From: Lachnospiraceae bacterium
Lineage (GTDB): Bacteria; Bacillota; Clostridia; Lachnospirales; Lachnospiraceae
Assembly: GCA_014799465.1 (NCBI GenBank)
Contig: JAAVHZ010000071.1
Location: forward strand, 1 to 55,984
Length of the DNA: 55,984 bases
Direction of reading: 5' to 3'
The position numbers and the translations under genes are program-made. How positions within the stretch are numbered: the stretch's first letter is position 1; each line of letters opens with the position of its first letter. A model generated the notes under the pieces. The model was not told where the DNA came from. It worked only from the letters and a program-made list of their open reading frames with translations, and made no database searches. Below are positions 26,041 to 35,660 of this stretch, in pieces.

Positions 26041-29000
26041 TTATTTATTTACTGAAAAATATTCAATCAGTATTTCTTTAATGTGATTATAACGGCGGGC
26101 ATATGAGTTTTCTATCCTTATTAATTCCAGATTGTGTGCCCTGCATATTTCATTTTTCTTTTTATCACGTTCCTTTACTACCTGATTGTCAAAATGTTCT
26201 TTACCGTCAAGTTCTATTGCCAGTACCGGAATCTCAGACTTTCCATGTTTTTCATAGACTACAAAATCAAACCTTCCTGAATAAAACAAGTCGCTGTATG
26301 TTATATTATCCTGAAACACATGGGCAATTCCTACTTCCTTGCGTACCACAAATCTATTTTCCGAAAGCCATATATTTGACATTGCATGATTAAGATTTTC
26401 CAGAAAAGCTTCTTCTATTGCCGAGCTAAAAGGTTTTACACCCAATGCCCTTGAACATGCTGTTTTCTGTGTTACCTTTGATGTACCATTGCTTCTCACA
26501 TAGTTTATAAGCTCATATAAATCATCATTTCCTGTCTGACTGTGAAGACGTTCCAGATTTTGACTGTCAGCCATAACAATCAGCTTATTCTTTGCTCTTG
26601 AAGTTGCCACATTAATAAGTTCTTTATTATTTTTCAGCCATTCATATGTACCAAGCCCTGTCTTATCTGTAATCGCAGTCGAAAACAAAACCACATCCTT
26701 TTCATCTCCCTGAAATGCATGTACCGTTCCGCAGGTAACATTTGTAAGCTCGCTCTGCGATAAAACTTTTTCAATCTCTTTTTTTTGATTGACAAATGGT
26801 GTAATAACACCAATACTCTTATCTTTATTCTGTTCTGCATAGTTTAAAATCTCATATACCTCTGACGGTGAAGTATTCTTATAATCTGCCGTACTGTTTT
26901 TTGTATCTATATAAACCAAAGGCTCTTTTTCATCACTTGTTGAACTAATCTTTAATTTACCGTTATAATACTTTTTATTATTAAAGTCTATTATCTTCTT
27001 ATTACACCTGTAATGGTAGTGGAGCAATACTTCATCACTTACTGAATCACATGCAAGAAATGTTTTATATATGGAATTGGTACAATAATCATATTCATCC
27101 GATATTGCATACTTTTTCTTAAGTCTTTCATTAATCGAAGAATTTAATAATATTACAGGATTCAACTGCTGCGGATCTCCTACCAGCATAAGACTTGTGC
27201 CTCTTATAACAGGCACAAGCGATACTGCCGTATTGCACTGGCTGGCTTCATCCATAATAACCATATCAAAATAGCTTTTAGGAGTGCCGATTTTATGTGC
27301 CGAAATACATGTCGTAACTACTATTGGAAAAATTTTTAAAAACTTTTTTACATTTTCCTCACCTGACATATACTTATTAAAAGCATCCACCTGTTCATCA
27401 TCATTATCCATCATAATAATACTTTTCAAATTCTCGTTTTTAGGTTCATCAATCCTTTTAATAAACTTTGCCGATGTATAATAAAGATATTTTTTAAATT
27501 CATGCTCATTATCTGTCAGCAGTTCTAACGCCTCCGATTCATTGATTCTTCCGATATCGTCTATTTTCTGGTTTACCGTATTTTCCTGACCTGTAAGATT
27601 TGCCTGAAACGGAAGCATCTGCATAGCGATACCGCTTTTTTCATTATATTCAAGCATCCGCTTTAATGTTTCTTCACGTTCCTTTAAATCAAGAACTTCC
27701 TCATATCTTTGCAGCATATCAGACAATTTTTTTGCACGTTCTATCCTGTCATCTTTATTTTTATCCAGAGTTTTATCAAATATTTTCAAATTTCTGGTGC
27801 GTTCATATATATCCTTAATATATTTACAGGCTTCTTTGACCTTTTCATTATTCCCCAGTCTGATAACAGGAAACGGAATCTTGTTGTTTCCGTATTTTAA
27901 TGAAATCAGCTTTTCAAAGACACCATCTATCGGGTGATTATTATAAGAAGTAAACAGCACTGTCCTGTCATTAAAAAATGCTGTACATATGGTATTTAAA
28001 ATAGTGTTGGTCTTTCCGGTGCCCGGAGGTCCCTGTATGTATGCTACAGGATACTTTACCGCATTATTTATTGCAAGAAGCTGATCCAGATTAACCCTTT
28101 TATTAATAAGTGCTATCGGGTATGCCTTTCTTCTTATAGGTCTGCTTACCAAATCTCCAAAAAACGCTTTTATTGGGATTGATGTATTTTCTTTATGATA
28201 CATTTCTATAATTGCAGAATATTCTTTATGAAGGTCCAGTATAACATCCATTCCGAGCCCTATTATATATGGCATATCATCCACACTGATATTTTGTCTG
28301 TTATGTTTTTGGATACATTCCTTTATAAGTTCCTGATTTTCTTCAAAATCACTTAAAAGCTCATAATCTTCCGCATCCAGAAATTTTCTTATGCTTTCCT
28401 TACCGCCCTCCATGGTAAACTCACTGCATATGGTTATTTCATCGTCAGGTCTCAGCACCTTATTCTTTACATCAAGTTCCAGTTTCCTGTATGCCAGCAC
28501 ATACAACCCCCTTGCAGTATGAATACTTAATACATTAATGCATAACTGCTGAATCTTTATTTTTCCTCCATTGTCATCCTGATATATAGTCTTATATTGA
28601 AAATTCTTCACTATATCCCTGAACTGGTCATCATTAAGCTGATACAGCCCGCCTTTAAATGACTCTCTGTCAAGCTTCTTAATAAGTTCAAAATCTGTTT
28701 TATAAGGTGTGACATCCATTCTGTTGCAGTCTTCTAAGTAATTAAGAATCTTCATATTAGCCACATTATCAAATAGTGGTTTATATTTATGAGGATTAAG
28801 GTATATATCTTCCACAAGCCTTTTATTAATCTCCATATATGAGCCTTCGACTATCTTGGATGATATTATAGAGTCAATGCAGACATGGTTAAGAGACTTC
28901 ACCATATAATTTCCAAGATGAAGTCCCTCTGTTATAAGACGCATTTCTCTTATATTAATATCTTTTATTCCTATCCAGTACTTTGTAATTTTATCACTTT

Positions 29001-29073
29001 TATTTTTGTATTCTATGCTGAGCCATTTCCCTTCATGGACAGCCTTAAAAATATCTCTGTAAATGTGATTCAT
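26041..29073 (-). CDS. SF1 (UPF1-like) helicase fused to a DUF2726-like PD-(D/E)XK nuclease
   Basis: A 1010-residue protein. The N-terminus (1-85) with EGKWLSIEYKNK resembles a WYL-like fold. The helicase core has Walker A QGPPGTGKT (near 347-355), Walker B VIMDEASQC (near 625), GDPQQLNPV, CGTVHAFQGDEKDVV and NVATSRAKNKL, diagnostic for SF1B/UPF1-type helicases. The last 95 residues include FDFVVYE, LAIELDGKEHF and RDKKKNEICRAHNLELIRI, matching DUF2726-type restriction-like nucleases. The likely role is DNA or RNA unwinding with cleavage, as in several defence proteins. GGAGG precedes the ATG. It lies 24 bp after the Hsp70 gene and 26 bp before recQ. Confidence 0.85.
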   Translation of the reverse strand: MNHIYRDIFKAVHEGKWLSIEYKNKSDKITKYWIGIKDINIREMRLITEGLHLGNYMVKSLNHVCIDSIISSKIVEGSYMEINKRLVEDIYLNPHKYKPLFDNVANMKILNYLEDCNRMDVTPYKTDFELIKKLDRESFKGGLYQLNDDQFRDIVKNFQYKTIYQDDNGGKIKIQQLCINVLSIHTARGLYVLAYRKLELDVKNKVLRPDDEITICSEFTMEGGKESIRKFLDAEDYELLSDFEENQELIKECIQKHNRQNISVDDMPYIIGLGMDVILDLHKEYSAIIEMYHKENTSIPIKAFFGDLVSRPIRRKAYPIALINKRVNLDQLLAINNAVKYPVAYIQGPPGTGKTNTILNTICTAFFNDRTVLFTSYNNHPIDGVFEKLISLKYGNNKIPFPVIRLGNNEKVKEACKYIKDIYERTRNLKIFDKTLDKNKDDRIERAKKLSDMLQRYEEVLDLKEREETLKRMLEYNEKSGIAMQMLPFQANLTGQENTVNQKIDDIGRINESEALELLTDNEHEFKKYLYYTSAKFIKRIDEPKNENLKSIIMMDNDDEQVDAFNKYMSGEENVKKFLKIFPIVVTTCISAHKIGTPKSYFDMVIMDEASQCNTAVSLVPVIRGTSLMLVGDPQQLNPVILLNSSINERLKKKYAISDEYDYCTNSIYKTFLACDSVSDEVLLHYHYRCNKKIIDFNNKKYYNGKLKISSTSDEKEPLVYIDTKNSTADYKNTSPSEVYEILNYAEQNKDKSIGVITPFVNQKKEIEKVLSQSELTNVTCGTVHAFQGDEKDVVLFSTAITDKTGLGTYEWLKNNKELINVATSRAKNKLIVMADSQNLERLHSQTGNDDLYELINYVRSNGTSKVTQKTACSRALGVKPFSSAIEEAFLENLNHAMSNIWLSENRFVVRKEVGIAHVFQDNITYSDLFYSGRFDFVVYEKHGKSEIPVLAIELDGKEHFDNQVVKERDKKKNEICRAHNLELIRIENSYARRYNHIKEILIEYFSVNK

Positions 29074-29097
29074 ATACTCCTCCGTTTGTATGGTACA

Positions 29098-30783
29098 CTA
29101 CGAAAAATCTTCAAGGAATTTTTTAAATTCCGCCTTTGCATCCTCTATAATCGCATTATCATATGTATTTAATGCCTTCTCATATTCATGAAGTGCGGCT
29201 TCCACATAGATACGTTTTTCTCCCACGCTTTCTTCATATATACGCTCACCTCTTAAAAGAAGGTATTTATTTTCTTCCCTGTCCCTCGGATGAATCTTAA
29301 GATATGACAATGTTTCAAGACGTTCCTGTATTTCCTCTTCTGACATATCCAAATCCCTGTCTCTAAACACCTGTTTTACTTTCTTTCCGGTAGACACTAC
29401 TGCCACCTCTACTTCCAGAATGGAGTTAATGTCATATGTATATGTTACATCAACTGCCTCCTGCCCTGCTTTGCCGGCAGGCACATCTATTAACAGTTCT
29501 CCTAGTGAAAGGTTATTTTCAGCAAATCGACTTTCTCCCTGAAGAACATTCACACTGATTTTCGTCTGATTATCCCTGATTGTATACAACCGTTCTGTAC
29601 GGCTTGTAGGTATAACCGTATTTCGGTCAATGATTGGGCAGAATACACCGTTTTCAAAACGCCCATGCTCCCACTCACGCACTACTTCAGTGCCCAGTGT
29701 AAAAGGACATACATCAGTAAGTATTACTTCTTTTATGGATTCTGTCCTTTCTTTCATTGCTCCCTGTACGGCAGCTCCCAATGCCACTATTTCATCAGGA
29801 TTCACACTTGTATCCGGCAGCATACGGAATAATTTGGCAGCAAACCTTCTGATTACCGGACTTTTAGTTGCACCGCCTACCATTACAACCCTGTCTATAT
29901 CTGACAGTCGTATATGTGCATCTGACAGACTGCGTTTAACAGGCTTTCTTATTCTTTCCAATAATTCTTCACATGCATTCTCATACTCCGAAAGCCTGAC
30001 TTCCATGGAAAACAGCTCTTCACCTATCTTGCACTCCATTACAGAGGTATGATTATCTGAAAATCCAATCTTACACTGCTCTGCCTGCTTATGGATATGG
30101 CGAATGGTTTTAGAGTCCAGTGAAAGACGGTCAAACTGTGTAAATTTATCATAAAACATATTTTCAAGCACCGCAGTAAAATCTTCTCCGCCAAGGAAAT
30201 TATCTCCCGCCACTGCACGAACTTCCAGTATTGTGTCAAAATGGTCAAGAATAGACACGTCAAACGTTCCTCCGCCCAAGTCAAATACCAGAAACCTTGA
30301 GCGTTCTTTCTGCTGGTAAATTCCAACGGCAACGGCGGCGGCTGTTGGCTCACTTATTATCCTCTCTACCTTAAGCCCTGCCAGTTCGCCTGCCCTTTTT
30401 GTGGCACGCCTTCTGGCATCATTAAAATATGCCGGAACGCTTATAACTGCCTCTGTCACCTCTTCCCCAAGATAATGTTCTGCATCTTCCTTAAGTGCAC
30501 GAAGCACAAACGAAGATAACTCCTCTGCCGTAAAGCTTTTGTGGAGCAGATTAAATTTTTTCTGACTTCCCATATCACGTTTAAATACGCTTACCGTACT
30601 TCCGGGATATAACAGATTACGCTCAACTGCCGAATCCCCCACATAAATCTGCTCATTCTCATCCATGCTCACAACTGATGGTGTAAGTCTGTTACCCAGT
30701 CTGTTAGGTATAATCTTCGGACCTTCTTCCGTATAATACGCAGCCAGACTGTTTGTAGTTCCTAAATCTATTCCTATTATCAT
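29098..30783 (-). CDS. hscC: HscC-like Hsp70 chaperone
   Basis: A 561-residue Hsp70 paralogue, shorter than DnaK (about 610-640) and matching HscC in length. The N-terminal ATPase has GIDLGTTNSLAA, AVISVPAYFNDARRRAT, the phosphate-2 loop FDLGGGTFDVSIL and VMVGGATKSPVIRR. The substrate domain begins after DVCPFTLG. No C-terminal disordered tail with EEVD-like end is present. Its ATG overlaps the stop of the upstream J-domain/TPR gene (ATGA), so translation is coupled. HscC works with a dedicated J protein (DjlC in E. coli), which fits the neighbour. Confidence 0.9.
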   Translation of the reverse strand: MIIGIDLGTTNSLAAYYTEEGPKIIPNRLGNRLTPSVVSMDENEQIYVGDSAVERNLLYPGSTVSVFKRDMGSQKKFNLLHKSFTAEELSSFVLRALKEDAEHYLGEEVTEAVISVPAYFNDARRRATKRAGELAGLKVERIISEPTAAAVAVGIYQQKERSRFLVFDLGGGTFDVSILDHFDTILEVRAVAGDNFLGGEDFTAVLENMFYDKFTQFDRLSLDSKTIRHIHKQAEQCKIGFSDNHTSVMECKIGEELFSMEVRLSEYENACEELLERIRKPVKRSLSDAHIRLSDIDRVVMVGGATKSPVIRRFAAKLFRMLPDTSVNPDEIVALGAAVQGAMKERTESIKEVILTDVCPFTLGTEVVREWEHGRFENGVFCPIIDRNTVIPTSRTERLYTIRDNQTKISVNVLQGESRFAENNLSLGELLIDVPAGKAGQEAVDVTYTYDINSILEVEVAVVSTGKKVKQVFRDRDLDMSEEEIQERLETLSYLKIHPRDREENKYLLLRGERIYEESVGEKRIYVEAALHEYEKALNTYDNAIIEDAKAEFKKFLEDFS

Positions 30784-33700
30784 TTCTTTCCTTCCACTTT
30801 CTGTATATTTTCAATAGCATATTTGGATTCAGATGCGTTAGGATTTCTCTCTAATGCATTTCTGAACTCTTCCAGTGCTTTTTCATAATCACCCTGTCCT
30901 ACATACAGATATCCCATATACAATCTGCTCTCAAAACATTGTTTGTGCCTGCATCCTCTGCACCGCATTATCTTATCCATTTTATTATAACATTCAATGG
31001 CCTTATCCTTCATTCCAATACAAAGATACAGCCAGCCGAAAATTCCCAGACGTACCGGTGCTTTAGGTCCATATGAAATGTAATCCTCTACCGTTCCATT
31101 TCCTGACTGCTTAAAATAATCAAATGCTGCCATGCCATGTTTTTTAGCTTTCTTATAATCTCCAAGCATATAATAAGACCTTGCTATATAGCCTTCATAT
31201 TCAGATTTGTCATAAAAACTTATCTCCATCTTTAATGCACGTTTATAGTAAGATATGGCTTTTTTATATTCAAGAAAGTCTTCCCTATATAGGTTACCTA
31301 TATCTGCCAGACATTCTGCCTTATCCCTGATTTCTGCTGCATTCAAAGCTTTCTTATAATAATTGAGGCATTTCTTTTTATCACCATGCTGATTCCATAA
31401 ATCACCTATATTCTGAAGTGCTCTATTTCCTGCTTTCTCAAATGCATTTAATGCCTCTTCAAATTTGCCCATATAACTATACAAATCCCCTATTTCCTCC
31501 CAGTATTCACTCCTGTCAGGAAACATCTCAAGATTTTTCTTATAACAGTCTATTGCCATTTGATAATCTCCAAGCACCTCATAGCAGTCTGCCATATTAC
31601 TGTAAGGGTAAATCTGATATTCGTCTCCCATATATTCTGCCGACTTTTTAAAACATTCAATAGCCTTCTCACATTCACCCATATTTTTGTAGCAGCACCC
31701 CAGACTATTCCATGTATGCCAATTTTCAGGCGAATACTCTAAAGCCTTTTCTAAATCGCTGATGGCAGGTTCAAACTGATAATTATTAAGATATAATAAT
31801 CCCCTGCATACATAATAATAGCGATTCTGTGTTATTTCAAGCTGTCTGTCCATGTACTTTACTGCCTGCTCAAAATCCTCTGTTCTATATTCCTTATTAT
31901 ACTTTTCATCATAATAATCAGATAATTTTTCACAGGCATCCCTGTATCCTTCCTGACGCTCCAATGCCTTTTCATAAAATCCAACTGCTTTTTCTGAATA
32001 TCCCATATTCTCATAGCATATTCCCCTGTTATACCATACTCCCGGCTCGTCTTTATATTCTTCTTCCGCAGCATTATATTCTTCTATGGCATTTCTGTAT
32101 TTTTCCATTTCCTGATAAATATTTCCACGTACCATGCGATATTGCCGTCTTTCAGGATTCTGGGTTATCGCCTTTTTGATATGTGCCAGTGCCTCTTTAA
32201 AATTGTCATTATCCCAATGCAGAAGTGCTATTTCAAATTCCACTTCTGACTTATCTTCTATATCACAGGTTTCCTTCTCCAAATTATTCTTAAGGTCCTC
32301 AAGAATCTTTGCCGGTTCCTCTCTGTCTTCCCTTCCTCTCGCCAGATTTCTTAACACTTTAACTTCATACAGTTTCATTCTGTCTGTAAATTCCACGCCA
32401 TTTTTTCTTGCCAGTTCATATACCCCTTGTGCATCATCATACTGACCAAAAAAGAAAAACACTTCTGCCGCATACATATATGGCTGAAAATATCCCGGTA
32501 CAATGTCTATTGCACTATAATAATCATCTACAACCGCCTGACCCTTCTTAAGCTCATAGCATGACTCCTGGCGTATAAGGTATGCAGGATAGTAGTTACT
32601 ATCATCTTTAATAATTCCATCACAAATATCTACCGCTTTCTCATACTGTTTTCCTTTCATAAGAGTATATGCAAGGTATTGTCTGCATCCAAGCTGTTCT
32701 TTTATGTCTTCCATTGCAGATATTGCCTCACGCAGAGTTTTCTCGCTCTCCTCTGTTCTTCCCAATTCAAAATAGCATCCGCCTAAAATATGTCCGGCTC
32801 GTCCTCTTCTTGACATACGTTTTCTTGTTTCTTCTGTACCGTCATCTTCTAATCCTATTATAATCTGAAGCCACTTTTCAAGATAAGGAAGTGCTTCTTC
32901 ATATCTTCCTATTTCATAGAGAAGACGTCCATACAGATTGCAGTATTCATAATTATTCTTCTGTTCACTTTCAAATTTGTCCAAAAATTCTACCGCTTCA
33001 TCATATCGTTCATTCTGGAACAGACACCATCCCAGTTCATATTTCAATTCATCCCCCGGGAAATTCGGATTCTCCACTCCATTCAGTATTTCTTCCTTAT
33101 ATTGTTTAATAAGAAATTCATTTGCGGTGCTCATCCATGATTCTAACGTATCATCCCTGCCGCTGATTTCCAACAGGGCTATCATATTTTCCTTTGCCTG
33201 ATAATAGTCTTCTGCATCCATCTGGTATTTTATCAGATTATACTTTGCCATATAGTGTTCCGGCTGTTTGGAAAGGATGTCTTCCCATATCTTTCTCGCC
33301 TCTTCCTTTTGCCCGCTATACCACTTTGCTTCGCCTGCATATAACTGAATATATGTATATCCGCCATATTCCGATATCAGGCTTTCTGACAGTTTTACTG
33401 CCTTTTCATTTTCGTTTTCTTTTATAAGCACCCTGATACGCTCTGCATCTTCAAAAGGATGGTATATTCCATATGCTCTTAAATCATCTAATTCTTTAAG
33501 GCACCCTTCTGATTCCCCATTATCCACTCTGCCCTTTACATCAAGATACTTACCAATATAAGCATCTGCATTAGCATCTTCTTCATCATTTATATATTCA
33601 AATAATTCATATGGTATAAATGTTTCATTATCAACATGAAACTTTACATAGTTAAGAAAATCTGTGGGAAACTGCTGGCTTAATGTCGGAATGTCTTCCG

Positions 33701-34127
33701 TAATTTCAAATGTATCATCAACAAGTTCCCATATGTTATGTGGGAGATAATAATGACTCATTAGGTATACTATCATCTTTTCTCTTGCCTCTACGGAAGT
33801 GTCAAGTCCCTCACATATAGAATCATTAAACAACTCTTTCCACTTTTCCAATTTGTTTCGTGTATTAAGATTTTTATACACCTCATCTATTCTGTCTATC
33901 CATAAATCCACATCATTCTTTACAACTTCATCTTCTTCCCCTTCATCACCATGTCTTGCATATTCCAGTGCTTCTTCATATGCCTGACGCAGACGTTTAA
34001 ATCCTTCCGGGTCATCCTCAGGATTTGTATTTTTAAGCAGACTGCGATATGCCATGGTTATTTCTTCTTCATCCTTAGTCTCAGCAATATTAAGAATGTG
34101 AAATATTAATTCCTTTTCCATATACAT
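30780..34127 (-). CDS. J-domain-like TPR protein (putative HscC co-chaperone)
   Basis: A 1115-residue cytosolic protein with no signal peptide. Residues 5-60 form a J-like helical unit, EEITMAYRSLLKN then DPEGFKRLRQAYEEAL, but the invariant HPD is replaced by NTNPEDD, so Hsp70 stimulation may be altered. From about 200 to the end there are many TPR-like repeats, for example YNRGICYENMGYSEKAVGFYEKAL and NSLGCCYKNMGECEKAIECF. A CRGCRHKQC cysteine patch lies near the end. ATG follows AAGGAAAGG. It opens the four-gene unit and overlaps hscC by 4 bp. The role as adaptor or client scaffold is inferred. Confidence 0.85.
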   Translation of the reverse strand: MYMEKELIFHILNIAETKDEEEITMAYRSLLKNTNPEDDPEGFKRLRQAYEEALEYARHGDEGEEDEVVKNDVDLWIDRIDEVYKNLNTRNKLEKWKELFNDSICEGLDTSVEAREKMIVYLMSHYYLPHNIWELVDDTFEITEDIPTLSQQFPTDFLNYVKFHVDNETFIPYELFEYINDEEDANADAYIGKYLDVKGRVDNGESEGCLKELDDLRAYGIYHPFEDAERIRVLIKENENEKAVKLSESLISEYGGYTYIQLYAGEAKWYSGQKEEARKIWEDILSKQPEHYMAKYNLIKYQMDAEDYYQAKENMIALLEISGRDDTLESWMSTANEFLIKQYKEEILNGVENPNFPGDELKYELGWCLFQNERYDEAVEFLDKFESEQKNNYEYCNLYGRLLYEIGRYEEALPYLEKWLQIIIGLEDDGTEETRKRMSRRGRAGHILGGCYFELGRTEESEKTLREAISAMEDIKEQLGCRQYLAYTLMKGKQYEKAVDICDGIIKDDSNYYPAYLIRQESCYELKKGQAVVDDYYSAIDIVPGYFQPYMYAAEVFFFFGQYDDAQGVYELARKNGVEFTDRMKLYEVKVLRNLARGREDREEPAKILEDLKNNLEKETCDIEDKSEVEFEIALLHWDNDNFKEALAHIKKAITQNPERRQYRMVRGNIYQEMEKYRNAIEEYNAAEEEYKDEPGVWYNRGICYENMGYSEKAVGFYEKALERQEGYRDACEKLSDYYDEKYNKEYRTEDFEQAVKYMDRQLEITQNRYYYVCRGLLYLNNYQFEPAISDLEKALEYSPENWHTWNSLGCCYKNMGECEKAIECFKKSAEYMGDEYQIYPYSNMADCYEVLGDYQMAIDCYKKNLEMFPDRSEYWEEIGDLYSYMGKFEEALNAFEKAGNRALQNIGDLWNQHGDKKKCLNYYKKALNAAEIRDKAECLADIGNLYREDFLEYKKAISYYKRALKMEISFYDKSEYEGYIARSYYMLGDYKKAKKHGMAAFDYFKQSGNGTVEDYISYGPKAPVRLGIFGWLYLCIGMKDKAIECYNKMDKIMRCRGCRHKQCFESRLYMGYLYVGQGDYEKALEEFRNALERNPNASESKYAIENIQKVEGKK

Positions 34128-34156
34128 TTACATCTACCTTTCCTTCGTTTGCAAAT

Positions 34157-34165
34157 ATTATAACA
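34157..34165 (-). promoter_or_regulatory. possible extended -10 promoter of the J-TPR/hscC/helicase/recQ unit
   Basis: Minus-strand TGTTATAAT, an extended -10, about 30 bp before the ATG. I see no good -35 at 17 bp. Confidence 0.45.
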
Positions 34166-34204
34166 CTACATCCATTCTTATTCCACAAAAACATGATAAA
34201 ACAA

Positions 34205-34234
34205 AAAAGAATGGGGTTTTATTCCCATTCTTTT
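34205..34234. terminator. terminator downstream of the XRE regulator gene
   Basis: AAAAGAATGGG / CCCATTCTTTT with loop and U tracts on both strands, 122 bp past the XRE gene stop. Confidence 0.75.
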
Positions 34235-34355
34235 TCAAACCTTTTTCCATTCACCGAATTATGTAATACCTAATCCCGTCCTATATCTGTCTTTAATCTT
34301 ACTGTGCATCCCCAATACATTACTTAAATCAAGACACATTTTGCTGCAATCTTAT

Positions 34356-34781
34356 TTAACCATCTCCTTTTTTATTTTTTATTAGATCCTTAATATGCTC
34401 TATATTTTCTTCAACTTCATCAAGTATACAAACAATCTTCTCCAACTGCAGTTTTTCATTATCATCAATTATTCCATCCTTCATAATATCAATTAACTGC
34501 TCGGAAATCTTACCCATATCTTGTGATGAGCCTAAAAACTTAAGCACTATTTTTTCAAGTTCATCATTTTGGATCTTTTCTTTGCAATTATCTTTCAGTA
34601 GATAATCTATAGACACATTAAACATTTCACTTATTGCTATCAGTTTGTCTATTTCCGGATATGACAAACCACTTTCCCATTTCGAAATTGTCTGTCTGCT
34701 GACATCAAATCTGCCTGCCATATCTTCCTGTGATAATTTACAATCACTGCGTAATAAAAAAATTTTTTCAGAAAAGCTCAC
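34356..34781 (-). CDS. XRE-family helix-turn-helix regulator
   Basis: A 141-residue DNA-binding protein. The N-terminal HTH (residues 8-60) has LSQEDMAGRFDVSRQTISKWE followed by YPEIDKLIAISEMFNVSIDYLL, the standard Cro/C1 fold of phage-like or stress regulators. The C-terminal half is acidic and helical (EKIVLKFLGSSQD, KLQLEKIVCILDEVEENIEHI) and probably dimerises. Start is GTG after GAGGTGAGACGAA. The target is unknown. A full-length MITE sits upstream. Confidence 0.88.
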   Translation of the reverse strand: MSFSEKIFLLRSDCKLSQEDMAGRFDVSRQTISKWESGLSYPEIDKLIAISEMFNVSIDYLLKDNCKEKIQNDELEKIVLKFLGSSQDMGKISEQLIDIMKDGIIDDNEKLQLEKIVCILDEVEENIEHIKDLIKNKKGDG

Positions 34782-34806
34782 TTCGTCTCACCTCATTTTA
34801 CATTTT

Positions 34807-34834
34807 ATCATATGTTTCTACATTTTTCTATCAA
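34807..34834 (-). promoter_or_regulatory. possible promoter of the XRE regulator
   Basis: Minus-strand TTGATA, 16-bp spacer, TATGAT, about 25 bp before the GTG start. Confidence 0.4.
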
Positions 34835-34872
34835 TTAGAAGGTTCTTTTTCGCAACCAATAATTGCTAATTT

Positions 34873-34995
34873 GTAACAATTAAGCCATGCAGAGAATAAT
34901 ATATGATAATTTCGTGGGAGCTTGCTCACTAAGAAATTATTATATATTATTCTCTATAGGGCGAATGTCCGACAATGGCATGGCTGAACTGTTAC
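34873..34995. mobile_element. MITE-like element, copy 2 (full length, inverted relative to copy 1)
   Basis: 123 bp with terminal inverted repeats at 34873-34890 (GTAACAATTAAGCCATGC) and 34978-34995 (GCATGGCTGAACTGTTAC), 16 of 18 positions complementary. The long internal hairpin at 34891-34956 is the same as in copy 1 on the other strand. No ORF. It sits between the XRE promoter and the tRNA terminator. Confidence 0.85.
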
Positions 34996-35014
34996 GGTAA
35001 TTTATCTTTAAAGC

Positions 35015-35040
35015 AAAAAAAGTGTTGCACAGCAACACCT
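35015..35040 (-). terminator. terminator of the tRNA cluster
   Basis: Minus strand GTGTTGC-TGT-GCAACAC followed by seven U, 76 bp after tRNA-Gly (GCC). Confidence 0.85.
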
Positions 35041-35115
35041 TCTGATTTTATAAAACTATATATAATATATTTACCCTCTCATTTCTCATAGAAAATCTCT
35101 CACAGAAATAATAAA

Positions 35116-35188
35116 AGCGCGAGACGGGACTCGAACCCGCGGCCCCGACCTTGGCAAGGTCGTGCTCCACCAACTGAGCCACTCGCGC
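35116..35188 (-). tRNA. tRNA-Gly (GCC), second copy
   Basis: Identical over all 73 bases to the gene at 1821-1893, anticodon GCC in loop TTGCCAA. Last of a three-tRNA unit. Confidence 0.97.
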
Positions 35189-35236
35189 ATATTCTTTAAA
35201 GATTATCAGGCAAAACCGACAATCAAAGGGGCATTT

Positions 35237-35272
35237 TCCCTCAAGCGGGTGAAATCTCCCTCAAGCGGGTGA
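35237..35272. repeat. tandem repeat of the tRNA-Gly (TCC) 3' end
   Basis: TCCCTCAAGCGGGTGA occurs at 35237-35252 and again at 35257-35272, a 20-bp period. The second copy covers the 3' acceptor arm of the tRNA and adjoining sequence. Confidence 0.8.
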
Positions 35273-35334
35273 TGGGAATCGAACCCACGTATCTAGCTTG
35301 GAAGGCTAGTGTTCTACCATTGAACTACACCCGC
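35264..35334 (-). tRNA. tRNA-Gly (TCC)
   Basis: Acceptor GCGGGTG/CACCCGC, anticodon stem CTAGC/GCTAG with loop CTTCCAA (anticodon TCC), T arm GGTTCGATTCC. No encoded CCA. Confidence 0.96.
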
Positions 35335-35516
35335 ACAACTATTGTTACGAACGAGTAATATTCTATCATGCATATTTCAAAATGTCAACCATAAATTTGT
35401 AAATTTTTACCTATATCTTTTAAAAATACCCCATACCCTCTTTTAATCAATATTAAAACCGTATTTTTACCATTTTTCACCACAAATGTATTAATTACAA
35501 GGAATTTTCCTTAGAA

Positions 35517-35589
<73 letters not shown>

Positions 35590-35660
35590 ATATGGCTCTA
35601 ATTAGTGCCACAACTCAAAGTATAATATAACAAATATTGAAATCATTCAACTGAACATAA

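Noticed and set aside
34067-34127. Reading the J-TPR protein N-terminus as a normal J domain
   Set aside because: HPD is absent, so I call it J-like only.
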